Assembly (NCBI GenBank): GCA_947627565.1
Contig: CANQWO010000010.1
Coordinates: 1 to 55,216 of the forward strand
Length of the DNA stretch: 55,216 bases
Direction of reading: 5' to 3'
From: an uncultured Clostridia bacterium
GTDB taxonomy: Bacteria; Bacillota; Clostridia; Christensenellales; Borkfalkiaceae
Shown here piece by piece: positions 9,132 through 16,287 of the stretch (position 1 is the stretch's first letter; each line of letters opens with the position of its first letter). The notes beneath the pieces were generated by a model. It was not told the origin of the DNA, searched no databases, and saw only the letters and a list, made by a program, of their open reading frames with translations. Both the position numbers and the translations under genes were made by a program.

Positions 9132-9647
9132 TCACATGCCGCCCACGAGCGCGATCCTGAGAAGATAGAGGATAAGAAATTGCAGCAAGAAGCCGGTGAG
9201 CGTCGCGCCGACGGAAATGCCCGCGACCGACAGGTGCCCGACTTCTTCCAGCCTTCCTTCCCGCCATGCGGCGACAGCGCTGACAACGAGGCCCGCGATA
9301 CACACTAAAAACGACAAGATGAACCCGACGATCGAGAGCGTTCTGCACGTCTTTCGTTCTTCTTCCCGTTCTTGCCTTTTTTGCGTCTCCTCGGACATGC
9401 CCCCCTCGGATTCGCTCTCCCGCGCCTCCGATACTTCCTGCGCGTGCGGAGTTTTCCCGAGGAGCAAGTCGTCGATGCTCACGCCGAAGAGCTTGGCCAT
9501 TTTCACGACGTACTCCGTATCGGGGATCGACGCGCCCGTCTCCCATTTGGAGACAGACTGCCGCGAGACGCCGACTTCCTCGGCAAGCGCCTCCTGCGAC
9601 ATCCCCTTTTCCATGCGGAACAAATAGATCGTTTCACCGATAGTCAT
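9132..9647 (-). CDS. XRE-family HTH protein with two membrane segments
   Basis: 171 residues. Residues 1-65 form a Cro/CI-type helix-turn-helix (MSQEALAEEVGVSRQSVSKWE). A charged linker follows (about 66-97), then two membrane helices (about 103-128 and 140-165). The DNA-binding domain is therefore tethered to the membrane. The ATG at 9647 has a GGAGG site and the promoter at 9667-9695. It probably regulates its own operon, which includes the duplicated membrane protein downstream. Confidence 0.85.
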   Translation of the reverse strand: MTIGETIYLFRMEKGMSQEALAEEVGVSRQSVSKWETGASIPDTEYVVKMAKLFGVSIDDLLLGKTPHAQEVSEARESESEGGMSEETQKRQEREEERKTCRTLSIVGFILSFLVCIAGLVVSAVAAWREGRLEEVGHLSVAGISVGATLTGFLLQFLILYLLRIALVGGM

Positions 9648-9666
9648 AGCCGCCTCCTATGCGGAA

Positions 9667-9695
9667 AGTATAGCAAATCTTTTCTGTTTTGTCTA
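9667..9695 (-). promoter_or_regulatory. promoter of the XRE/membrane protein operon
   Basis: Minus strand: -35 TAGACA (9695-9690), 17-base spacer, -10 TATACT (9672-9667), about 20 bases before the ATG at 9647. Confidence 0.55.
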
Positions 9696-9782
9696 TCAAC
9701 TTGCGTTGGAAATTGCCGAAAAGCCCTGCCAACTTTGGTTTACATCGCCGTTTTCCGACCCGATATGTGCATTTTAACCAAA

Positions 9783-9808
9783 AAAAGGACGGCCGAAGCC
9801 GTCCTTTT
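9783..9808 (-). terminator. intrinsic terminator after the GGGtGRT gene
   Basis: An 11-bp perfect stem, AAAAGGACGGC with GCCGTCCTTTT, around a tetraloop that reads TTCG on the minus strand. On that strand it is followed by a T-run (9786-9779). It lies 13 bases past the GGGtGRT stop and may work in both directions. Confidence 0.85.
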
Positions 9809-9821
9809 CCGTGCTGCATAT

Positions 9822-10823
9822 TTACTTTGTCATGCCCTCTTGGACGGCGACCGCAACGGCGACCGTCGCACCGACCATCGGGTTGTTGCCCATGCCGATG
9901 AGGCCCATCATCTCGACGTGCGCGGGAACGGAGGAAGAGCCTGCGAACTGCGCGTCGGAGTGCATGCGGCCCATCGTGTCCGTCATGCCGTAGGAGGAAG
10001 GACCTGCCGCCATGTTGTCGGGATGGAGCGTTCTGCCCGTGCCGCCGCCCGAAGCGACGGAGAAGTACTTCACGCCGTTCTCGACGCACCACTTCTTATA
10101 GGTGCCCGCAACGGGGTGCTGGAAACGGGTGGGATTGGTGGAATTGCCCGTGATGGACACGCCGACGTTCTCGAGCTTCATGATGGCGACGCCCTCGGGG
10201 ACGTTGTCCGCACCGTAGCACTTGACTTTGGCGCGCGGGCCCTCGGAATAGGAGATGGTCTTGGTGACCTCGACCGTCTCCGTATAGGGATCGAACACTG
10301 TCTCGCAGTAGGTGAAGCCGTTGATGCGGGAGATGATCATCGCCGCGTCCTTGCCGAGGCCGTTCAGAATGACGCGAAGGGGATTCTTTCTGACCTTGTT
10401 GGCGTTGAGCGCGATGGAGATTGCGCCCTCTGCCGCCGCAAACGATTCGTGCCCCGCGAGGAAGCAGAAGCACTCGGTCTCGTCGGAGAGGAGCATCTTG
10501 CCGAGGTTGCCGTGGCCGCGGCCGACCTGACGGTTTTCGGCGACGGAGCCGGGAATGCAGAACGACTGCAACCCGATCCCGATGGCTTCGGCGGCGTCGG
10601 CGGCCGTCGTGCAGCCCTTCTTGATGGCGATGGCCGCGCCCACCGTGTAGGCCCAAACGGCGTTTTCGAAGCAGATGGGCTGCGTCCCGCGGACGAGCTT
10701 ATCGCAATCGACGCCCTTCGCAAGGCAGATCTCCTTGCATTCCTCGACAGAGGAGATGCCGTATTCCTGCAGGGTCTTGTTGATTTTTTCGATCCTTCTT
10801 TCATAACCTTCAAACAGAGCCAT
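9822..10823 (-). CDS. GGGtGRT family protein
   Basis: 333 residues. It carries the motif that names the family, SGGGTGRT, at about residue 267, and is rich in glycine and alanine. It has several cysteines (CFCF near 125, CET near 180) and the SYGMTDTMGRMHSDAQ region. In Clostridia this family is found beside a NifU-like scaffold, as here, where the partner lies 11 bases upstream in the same operon. The biochemical function is not known to me; a role in Fe-S cluster or metal handling is inferred from the neighbour only. It ends before a strong terminator. Confidence 0.88.
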   Translation of the reverse strand: MALFEGYERRIEKINKTLQEYGISSVEECKEICLAKGVDCDKLVRGTQPICFENAVWAYTVGAAIAIKKGCTTAADAAEAIGIGLQSFCIPGSVAENRQVGRGHGNLGKMLLSDETECFCFLAGHESFAAAEGAISIALNANKVRKNPLRVILNGLGKDAAMIISRINGFTYCETVFDPYTETVEVTKTISYSEGPRAKVKCYGADNVPEGVAIMKLENVGVSITGNSTNPTRFQHPVAGTYKKWCVENGVKYFSVASGGGTGRTLHPDNMAAGPSSYGMTDTMGRMHSDAQFAGSSSVPAHVEMMGLIGMGNNPMVGATVAVAVAVQEGMTK

Positions 10824-10834
10824 AATGCACCTCC

Positions 10835-11536
10835 TTATTCCTTACGGGGGTCAATATACTTGACCGCGCCGGCTTCCTCGGTGAATCTGCCATAGTGGCC
10901 GATGGACTTCTCCCATGCCTCATTGGGAGTGAGCCCTTTCTTCACGAAGTCGGTCATCTTGCCGAGGGACAAAAATTCATAGCCGCAGACCTGGTTGTCC
11001 TTATCGAGCGCGAGACGGGTGACATACCCTTCCGCCATCTCGAGATAGCGGACGCCCTTGCGCGCCGTCCCGTACATGGTACCCACCTGCGAGCGGAGCC
11101 CCTTGCCGAGATCTTCGAGCCCGGCGCCGATGACGAGGCCGTCGTCGGAGAACGCGGACTGTGTTCTGCCGTAGACGATCTGCAGGAAGAGCTCGCGCAT
11201 CGCCGTATTGATGGCGTCGCACACAAGGTCGGTATTGAGGGCTTCGAGAATGGTCTTGTGGGGCAGGATCTCCGCCGCCATCGCGGCCGAGTGGGTCATG
11301 CCCGAGCAGCCGATGGTCTCGACGAGCGCCTCCTGAATGACGCCGCCTTTGACGTTCAGCGTGAGTTTGCAGGCGCCCTGCTGCGGTGCGCACCAGCCTA
11401 CGCCGTGCGTGAACCCGCTGATGTCGGTGATGAGCTTGGCGCATACCCACTTTCCCTCTTCGGGAATGGGAGCGGGGTCATGTTTGGGGCCCTTCGCCAC
11501 GCAGCACATCTCTTCCACTTCGCGTGAATATTGCAT
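10835..11536 (-). CDS. NifU/IscU-like scaffold protein paired with the GGGtGRT protein
   Basis: 233 residues. Residues about 30-140 resemble the NifU N-terminal (IscU) fold, with the cysteine loop in GCSGMTHSAAMAAE near residue 95 and an N-terminal MCCVAKG. It is longer than housekeeping IscU (about 125-150) because of a C-terminal extension (EFLSLGKMTDFVKKGLTPNE). No iscS/sufS gene is nearby, so this looks like a dedicated partner of the GGGtGRT protein rather than the general Fe-S scaffold. First gene of its two-gene operon, with its own promoter. Confidence 0.85.
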   Translation of the reverse strand: MQYSREVEEMCCVAKGPKHDPAPIPEEGKWVCAKLITDISGFTHGVGWCAPQQGACKLTLNVKGGVIQEALVETIGCSGMTHSAAMAAEILPHKTILEALNTDLVCDAINTAMRELFLQIVYGRTQSAFSDDGLVIGAGLEDLGKGLRSQVGTMYGTARKGVRYLEMAEGYVTRLALDKDNQVCGYEFLSLGKMTDFVKKGLTPNEAWEKSIGHYGRFTEEAGAVKYIDPRKE

Positions 11537-11587
11537 GTTGATTCCTCCATTTTCATTTTCCCTTTGAACGGGATTTCTTTCTCTCCT

Positions 11588-11616
11588 ATTTTAGCATATT
11601 TTCCGCCGAAATACAA
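11588..11616 (-). promoter_or_regulatory. promoter of the scaffold/GGGtGRT operon
   Basis: Minus strand: -35 TTGTAT (11616-11611), 17-base spacer, -10 TAAAAT (11593-11588). It is followed by a GGAGG site before the ATG at 11536. Confidence 0.6.
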
Positions 11617-11645
11617 GCGGTCGGAGCAAAAAAATCCCCGACAAC

Positions 11646-11674
11646 TTGACTTTTTACGCTTTCCGTGCTATAAT
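11646..11674 (+). promoter_or_regulatory. promoter of the 59-residue protein gene
   Basis: Plus strand: -35 TTGACT (11646-11651), 17-base spacer, -10 TATAAT (11669-11674). It diverges from the scaffold promoter, the two -35 boxes being about 30 bases apart. Confidence 0.75.
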
Positions 11675-11718
11675 CAAGAAAAGCAACGGCGACGGCCGGA
11701 GAATAAGGAGAGCGAACG

Positions 11719-11898
11719 ATGGCGAAAAACGTCTATTTCGATCCGCTGCTGTCCTCCAAACAGAACGCGATGCTGCTGCGCTCCGACATCGTGCAGGAAC
11801 AGCTCGCGGAGAACGAACGGCATGCCCGCGACCTCGAAGCGGCCCGCGAAGACAAGAAACGGGGCGGATTTTTCCGCCGTCTGTTCAAGAAAAAATAA
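11719..11898 (+). CDS. small basic-tailed protein, 59 residues
   Basis: Reading from the ATG at 11719 gives MAKNVYFDPLLSSKQNAM and continues through a predicted helix to the tail KKRGGFFRRLFKKK. The ATG follows AAGGAG by 8 bases and a consensus promoter, and a strong hairpin lies about 100 bases past the stop. The helix is amphipathic and the C-terminal basic/aromatic patch suggests membrane or nucleic-acid contact. I do not recognise a family. It is one of few plus-strand genes in this half of the window. Confidence 0.7.
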   Translation: MAKNVYFDPLLSSKQNAMLLRSDIVQEQLAENERHARDLEAAREDKKRGGFFRRLFKKK

Positions 11899-11996
11899 TT
11901 TTTCAACGGGGAACGCCTCTTTCCGCGGCCTCTTGTTTTAACGCGAAACATTTTGGGGCGATTCCGTGAATGCGCTCCGACCGATCCATACGATTT

Positions 11997-12026
11997 CCGC
12001 CCGCGGCTTGCCGCGGGCGGTTTCTT
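11997..12026 (+). terminator. hairpin with T-rich tail after the small protein gene
   Basis: An 11-bp GC stem, CCGCCCGCGGC with GCCGCGGGCGG (11997-12020), is followed by TTTCTTG on the plus strand. The rest of 11899-12149 shows no gene. It does hold a copy of the dispersed CCATGTCCG motif at 12085. Confidence 0.65.
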
Positions 12027-12082
12027 GTGATCATCGGCGCGTTTTTGCGTCCCAATGCGGGCCTACTCGCATAAAACGGCCA

Positions 12083-12093
12083 TACCATGTCCG
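12083..12093 (+). repeat. copy of dispersed motif TACCATGTCCG in non-coding DNA
   Basis: The 11-mer TACCATGTCCG lies between a terminator and the 3' end of yhbY. It is one of four non-coding copies of a motif found at least 13 times in extended form. Its orientation is opposite to most copies left of dnaA. Confidence 0.6.
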
Positions 12094-12149
12094 AAAGCAG
12101 CCCTCAGGTTTTCCCGAAAGCGACATAAAGCGCGGAGCGTTCGATCCCC

Positions 12150-12443
12150 TTAAAACCGGATATGGTCGAAGCCCTCGCGCGAGGACCTTCTGTATAAGAT
12201 CGCCTTCCTGCCGATGACCGCGACGACTTCGGCGTTCAGGAGGTCGGCAAGATTGGCGGCGAGATTTTCGCCGTCGTCGCCCGAAGCGGGCAGAAGGGTC
12301 AGCTTGATGAGCTCGTGCGCCTCGAGCGCGTCCGAAAGCCCCGCGATGAGGTTCTCGGAAATGCCCTCCTTCCCCACCTGCCCGATGGGCTTCAAAGTGG
12401 AGGCCATTGACCGCAAATTTGCGCGTTGTTTGGAAGTAAACAT
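12150..12443 (-). CDS. yhbY: CRS1/YhbY domain RNA-binding protein
   Basis: 97 residues covering one CRS1/YhbY (CRM) domain. It starts MFTSKQRANLRSMASTLKP, has the GKEGISENLI loop that replaces the KH GxxG, and ends with VIGRKAILYRRS. YhbY proteins bind pre-50S particles. Location downstream of obgE, another 50S assembly factor, matches the common Bacillota arrangement and supports a ribosome-assembly role. A TAAGGAG site precedes the ATG. Confidence 0.92.
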   Translation of the reverse strand: MFTSKQRANLRSMASTLKPIGQVGKEGISENLIAGLSDALEAHELIKLTLLPASGDDGENLAANLADLLNAEVVAVIGRKAILYRRSSREGFDHIRF

Positions 12444-12455
12444 CGTATTTTCTCC

Positions 12456-13946
12456 TTATTTCCCGTCGAGCGGGGTAAATTCGAAGGCGCAGTCGTAGGC
12501 CATCATGCCCTCCGCGCCGATAAAGACCAACTTCGCGCCGTAATGCATGAGCAGGGGCGCAAGGCACCGCAGATTCCTGAAAAATTTCCGCTCGCTCGTT
12601 ACGGCGTAATCCACAATGAACGCCTCGCCGCCGCAATCTGCCACCCCGATCCCGGCGCCGCCGTATTCGTCGTCGCCCGCAAGCATAATGGGCGCTGGAA
12701 TCAGATTTTTGGCGTTGGAAGCATAGTAGGTGAGCGTCTCGAAGGCGCGCTCCACGCCATACATGGGGCGCGGAACATAGAGATAGGCGAAGGCGACCAG
12801 CGGCAGAATGGGCGGGCTCTCCGTGAGGGCGGTGCGGTCCATGAAGGAAAAATCGGGACAGCTCGTGACGCCGTCGGTGATCTGTTCGCGGAAGGGAAGC
12901 TCGTATTCGCCCGCCTCCTCCTTGCCGTAACCGATCGGCGCGGGGAATACCGACTCCTCGCCATATTCCTCGAAATACTGCGCCTCCAATTGGCTCGCGA
13001 CCTCATCGAGGGGTATCATGTCCGCATTGTCGGCCGTCAAATCGTATTGGAAGACGGTGGCGAACACCCGCTCCTCGCCGATGCGCCGAGAGAGCGCGGC
13101 ATGCAGTTCGTTTATGATCTTCGCGCGCGTTTGCTCCTTCAAACTGTCCGCCTTGGGGTGGTAGAGCAGAAGATTTCTCTGCGACGGGATCCCCGAGGGG
13201 ACGAGGCGCAGGATGTTGCCTTCGAATTTCCGCTTGCCCGCGCCGCGATAGACGCCCTTCTTGCGGAAGGGATACACCCGCCAGCCCGCCTCCGCCATCG
13301 GGCCGTCCTGCGCGCTGCCGACATATGCCAAAAAGGCAATGACCTCGCGCGCGATCGGCGTATGGTCGGCGTCCGGGCAAAACAGCAGCGTGTATTGTCC
13401 GTCCTCCACGCCGCCGTAGAAGCGGACGGGAAAACAGAAGTTGGAAAGCTCCCGAACCAGCATGCGGTTGAGCTTGGTTTGGTCGCCGGCGTCGATGCAC
13501 CGGCCGAGTTCCTCCGTCTTTGCGGCGACGCACATCCAAAAATACTGCGCGCACTGCGCGAAGGTCCAGCCGTCCTCCCGCCCCTCCCGTTCATAGCAGA
13601 GGCCGGAGAGCGAGATCTCGCGGTGGTGCCCCGTAAGGTCGCTACTGTCGCCGCCGAAGCGCGCGCAACCGGGGCAGATGCGCTGCACCTGCACCCTGAG
13701 GAGCGCATCGTACTCCTCGGAGGAATAGAGATTGACGCGCACCTCGAAGAGACGAGCCGCGTCTCCGAGAGTAAGTTCCTCCTCGAAGATGCTCTCATAG
13801 ACAAAGTCCGGCGCCATGCAATTTTGCTCTGCGAGCCTTCTGACGCGGACATGGGTATGCCGTTTGAGCTCTGAAAGGGTGGGCGCCTCCTCGGGAAAGA
13901 GATAATATTTATAGTCGTAGAAGAATGCCGGGACCTGTTTTTCCAT
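12456..13946 (-). CDS. unknown protein between obgE and yhbY
   Basis: 496 residues, family not recognised. No signal peptide or membrane helix is evident. Features visible are CPGCARFGG near residue 90, a cysteine-containing segment around CAQYFWMCVAAKTEELGRC (about 131-149), and an acidic middle. The C-terminus (MLAGDDEYGGAGIGVADCGG) looks like a compact alpha/beta fold. It sits 26 bases after obgE and 12 before yhbY, so it is probably co-transcribed with two 50S-assembly factors. A ribosome-associated job is only guilt by association. The ATG at 13946 has GGAG 10 bases upstream. Confidence 0.7.
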   Translation of the reverse strand: MEKQVPAFFYDYKYYLFPEEAPTLSELKRHTHVRVRRLAEQNCMAPDFVYESIFEEELTLGDAARLFEVRVNLYSSEEYDALLRVQVQRICPGCARFGGDSSDLTGHHREISLSGLCYEREGREDGWTFAQCAQYFWMCVAAKTEELGRCIDAGDQTKLNRMLVRELSNFCFPVRFYGGVEDGQYTLLFCPDADHTPIAREVIAFLAYVGSAQDGPMAEAGWRVYPFRKKGVYRGAGKRKFEGNILRLVPSGIPSQRNLLLYHPKADSLKEQTRAKIINELHAALSRRIGEERVFATVFQYDLTADNADMIPLDEVASQLEAQYFEEYGEESVFPAPIGYGKEEAGEYELPFREQITDGVTSCPDFSFMDRTALTESPPILPLVAFAYLYVPRPMYGVERAFETLTYYASNAKNLIPAPIMLAGDDEYGGAGIGVADCGGEAFIVDYAVTSERKFFRNLRCLAPLLMHYGAKLVFIGAEGMMAYDCAFEFTPLDGK

Positions 13947-13972
13947 GGTAAATTTCTCCGATTTCGCCGCGC

Positions 13973-15247
13973 TTACACGTATTCGAACTCCACGTCCCCC
14001 ACGACGACGGTGTCGCCCGCCTTACAGCCCATCTTTTCAAGCTCCTTGAAGACGCCGCGCAGCTTCAGAACTCTCTGGAAGTAACTCATGCTGTCGGGAT
14101 TGTTCAAGACGACATTGCGGCATAGCATGTCCACGAGTCCCCCCACGACAACATAGCAATCGTTCTCGTCGACGAAGATCTCGTACTGCGCGTTGTCTGC
14201 CTCCTCGAACTCAAATTCATCGGCGGGGATGCGCTCTGCGGGCGGAAGCTCTTTGAGTTTTTCCGCGATGCGGGCGACGAGCTCCGCCGTCCCCTCGCCG
14301 CGAAGCGCCGTGATTTCAAAGAGTTCGTATTTCTTGCCGTACTTCTTTTTGAACTTTTTGATGTTCTCCTCCGCGCCCGCGATGTCGCACTTGTTGAGCG
14401 CGACGAGGGTGGGAAGCGCGGCGAGCTTTTCGGAGTATTGCCTGAGCTCGGCCCCGATCGTCTCGAAATCCTTCAGAGGATCGCGCCCCTCCACGCCCGA
14501 AATGTCCACGACATGGACGAGCATGCGGGTGCGTTCGATGTGCCGGAGGAAGGCATGCCCGAGACCGGCCCCCTCCGCGGCCCCCTCGATGAGGCCGGGA
14601 ATGTCCGCGGCGATAAAGCTCTCGTCATAGTGGCGCACGACGCCCAAATTGGGGGAGAGGGTCGTGAAATGATAGTCCGCGATCTTGGGCTTTGCCGCCG
14701 AAATTTTGGAGAGCAACGTACTCTTGCCCACGTTGGGGAAGCCCACGAAGCCGACGTCGGCGATGACCTTCATCTCGAGGATGACGGCATGGGGCTTGAC
14801 CGCCTGCCCCTTCTGCGCGAAGTTGGGCGCATGACGGCGGGCCGTCGTAAAGCGGACGTTGCCCTTTCCGCCCCGTCCCCCCTTCAGAATGACGTGCCGC
14901 TCGCCGTCCTCATAGACGTCGCAGACCACTTTGCCCGTATCCATGTCGCGGATCAGGGTGCCGCAAGGCACTTTTACGACGATATCGGCGCCGCGCTTTC
15001 CGAAGCACTGGTTGGTGCCTCCGCGCTCGCCGTTCCCCGCAAAGTATTTGGCCGTATAGCGGAAGGACAGGAGGTCGTGCATGTCCTTATCGCCGACAAA
15101 AATGACGTCGCCGCCGTCGCCGCCGTCGCCGCCGTCCGGGCCGCACGCGGGCTTGCCCTTGTAGGCCTTGAACGAGTTCATGCCGTCGCCGCCGTCGCCC
15201 GCCTTGATGGTGATTTTCACTCTATCGGTAAATCCATTGGTTGCCAT
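13973..15247 (-). CDS. obgE: GTPase ObgE/CgtA
   Basis: Late 50S assembly GTPase that also responds to ppGpp. The Obg glycine-rich domain is at residues 1-158, with the repeated GPDGGDGGDGGDVIF. The G domain follows, with GFPNVGKSTLL (G1), DIPGLIEGA (G3) and NKCD (G4). The C-terminal OCT domain has DNDxYVVVG- and VLKLRGVFKELEKMG-like patterns. 424 residues, as usual. The long upstream open frame is not part of the gene: homology begins at MATNGFTDRVKI. That ATG has no Shine-Dalgarno sequence, and a -10 box ends 6 bases before it, so the mRNA may be leaderless. Confidence 0.96.
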   Translation of the reverse strand: MATNGFTDRVKITIKAGDGGDGMNSFKAYKGKPACGPDGGDGGDGGDVIFVGDKDMHDLLSFRYTAKYFAGNGERGGTNQCFGKRGADIVVKVPCGTLIRDMDTGKVVCDVYEDGERHVILKGGRGGKGNVRFTTARRHAPNFAQKGQAVKPHAVILEMKVIADVGFVGFPNVGKSTLLSKISAAKPKIADYHFTTLSPNLGVVRHYDESFIAADIPGLIEGAAEGAGLGHAFLRHIERTRMLVHVVDISGVEGRDPLKDFETIGAELRQYSEKLAALPTLVALNKCDIAGAEENIKKFKKKYGKKYELFEITALRGEGTAELVARIAEKLKELPPAERIPADEFEFEEADNAQYEIFVDENDCYVVVGGLVDMLCRNVVLNNPDSMSYFQRVLKLRGVFKELEKMGCKAGDTVVVGDVEFEYV

Positions 15248-15253
15248 AGCATG

Positions 15254-15282
15254 AGTATAGCAAATTTTTCTCCGCTTGGCAA
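15254..15282 (-). promoter_or_regulatory. obgE promoter, probably leaderless
   Basis: Minus strand: -35 TTGCCA (15282-15277), 17-base spacer, -10 TATACT (15259-15254). Six bases then separate the -10 box from the ATG at 15247, so transcription should start at or next to the A of the start codon. The -35 box lies inside TTGCCAAG, the same half-site that forms the palindrome at 15345-15364. Confidence 0.65.
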
Positions 15283-15311
15283 GAATTTCCGAAGAAATTT
15301 TCAAAAAACGC

Positions 15312-15340
15312 TTGACAAGTATACTTGGCAGTGGTATGAT
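15312..15340 (+). promoter_or_regulatory. promoter of the DUF6442/HTH operon
   Basis: Plus strand: -35 TTGACA (15312-15317), 17-base spacer, -10 TATGAT (15335-15340). A CTTGGCA half-site lies in the spacer at 15324. Confidence 0.8.
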
Positions 15341-15344
15341 TCTA

Positions 15345-15364
15345 TTGCCAAGCAAACTTGGCAA
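15345..15364. promoter_or_regulatory. operator palindrome TTGCCAAG-N4-CTTGGCAA
   Basis: A perfect 8-bp inverted repeat with CAAA spacer lies just after the DUF6442 promoter and before the ribosome binding site. Further half-sites are CTTGGCAA at 15275-15282 (in the obgE -35) and CTTGGCAG at 15324-15331. The likely ligand is the HTH protein encoded at 15802, acting as autorepressor. Confidence 0.6.
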
Positions 15365-15376
15365 AGGAGAATTTCT

Positions 15377-15793
15377 ATGGAAGAATATGAACTTGCTTCG
15401 GAAGAGAATGAGAGAGCCGAAACGGAGCCGGAAGGCGCGCGGGAAGCGCTTTCGCGGGATGAGATCCTCTCGCGGGCGAGGACCGAGAATACGAAAAACG
15501 GCGACGAGCGACAGCGCTCGCAGATGCAATGGGCGAACTATGCGGGATTCATCGCCATGGAGTTTGCATGCATTATCGTCATGTTCTCCAAAATTTTCAT
15601 GAGCGACGAATTTACGCCCGAGTTCTTCTGTATCATGTTCACGGGGATCGCGGCCCAGAACATCGTGCAGGCGTGCGTCAACAAAAACAGGAAAACGAGG
15701 ACGGTCTTTATCGTCTGCGCTGCCCTCGTTACGGCGTGCGCGGTCATCTATTGGGTCTTCTGGATCCTCGGGCTGTGCGGGATCCGACTGTGA
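15377..15793 (+). CDS. DUF6442-like membrane protein
   Basis: 138 residues. An acidic N-terminus is followed by SRDEILSRARTENTKNGDE and then three membrane helices (about 61-80, 84-102 and 110-132). This layout, together with a small HTH gene directly downstream, matches the DUF6442 family pairs common in Clostridia; the family call is from memory. Function unknown. The ATG at 15377 follows AAAGGAG. The HTH gene begins 8 bases after its stop. Confidence 0.75.
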   Translation: MEEYELASEENERAETEPEGAREALSRDEILSRARTENTKNGDERQRSQMQWANYAGFIAMEFACIIVMFSKIFMSDEFTPEFFCIMFTGIAAQNIVQACVNKNRKTRTVFIVCAALVTACAVIYWVFWILGLCGIRL

Positions 15794-15801
15794 GGGGAAC
15801 A

Positions 15802-16008
15802 ATGAACGATAAACTCATTCTTCACAACCGCGTGAAGGAGTTCCGTGCGGAAAAGGGCCTCTCGCAGGGGGAGCTCGCGGCCATGGTGGGCGTCTCGCGC
15901 AACACGATCAGCTCGATCGAGACGGGGCAGTATTGTCCCACGGCCAAGCTCGCGCTCGTCCTCTGTCTCGCGCTCGAAAAGAAATTCGAAGAAGTCTTCT
16001 ACTTCTGA
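15802..16008 (+). CDS. small HTH transcriptional regulator
   Basis: 68 residues, essentially a single Cro/CI-like HTH: EFRAEKGLSQGELAAMVGVS with recognition helix RNTISSIETGQYCPT. It is cotranscribed with the DUF6442-like gene (GAGGGGAAC site before the ATG). It probably binds the TTGCCAAG palindrome upstream of its own operon. Because one half-site overlaps the obgE -35 box, it may also affect obgE. Confidence 0.88.
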   Translation: MNDKLILHNRVKEFRAEKGLSQGELAAMVGVSRNTISSIETGQYCPTAKLALVLCLALEKKFEEVFYF

Positions 16009-16032
16009 GAATTTTCCAATATGACGTGAAAC

Positions 16033-16209
16033 GAAGGGGGGCATGTCTGCGATCCCCCTTCACGGAAGGCGATCTCTCCGTGAGATCGAACGCTACTCTT
16101 TTCCGCGCTCTCCCCTGCTCCCGCGGGGCGAAGGGCAAGAGCAGCGACGGCGGGGCCATTCGTCGGACTTCGTCTCTTGCCCCTTTCGGCGGCGCCGAGG
16201 GGGGCGTAA
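16033..16209. repeat. GC-rich intergenic palindrome cluster
   Basis: Several nested inverted repeats fill this gene-free stretch. They are GAAGGGGG/CCCCCTTC (16033-16061), CGATCTC/GAGATCG (about 16070-16088), GGGCAAGAG/CTCTTGCCC (16133-16141 and 16174-16182), and a CCCCT...CGGC/GCCG...GGGG stem after that. The composition resembles the non-coding GC-rich dispersed elements seen between genes in many gut Clostridia, but that resemblance is from memory. Confidence 0.45.
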
Positions 16210-16244
16210 AAAACTTCCCGGAAATGAAAATATCGTGAATTTTG

Positions 16245-16272
16245 TTGTAAACGCGGAAAATTGTGGTACAAT
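16245..16272 (+). promoter_or_regulatory. promoter of the YugP-like peptidase gene
   Basis: Plus strand: -35 TTGTAA (16245-16250), 16-base spacer, -10 TACAAT (16267-16272), followed closely by AGAGGAGG and the ATG at 16288. Confidence 0.6.
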
Positions 16273-16287
16273 AAAGAGGAGGTCATT

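Noticed and set aside
13973-15802. A 609-residue ObgE starting at 15802
   Set aside because: The extra N-terminus is antisense to the DUF6442-like gene, and Obg homology starts exactly at the ATG at 15247.
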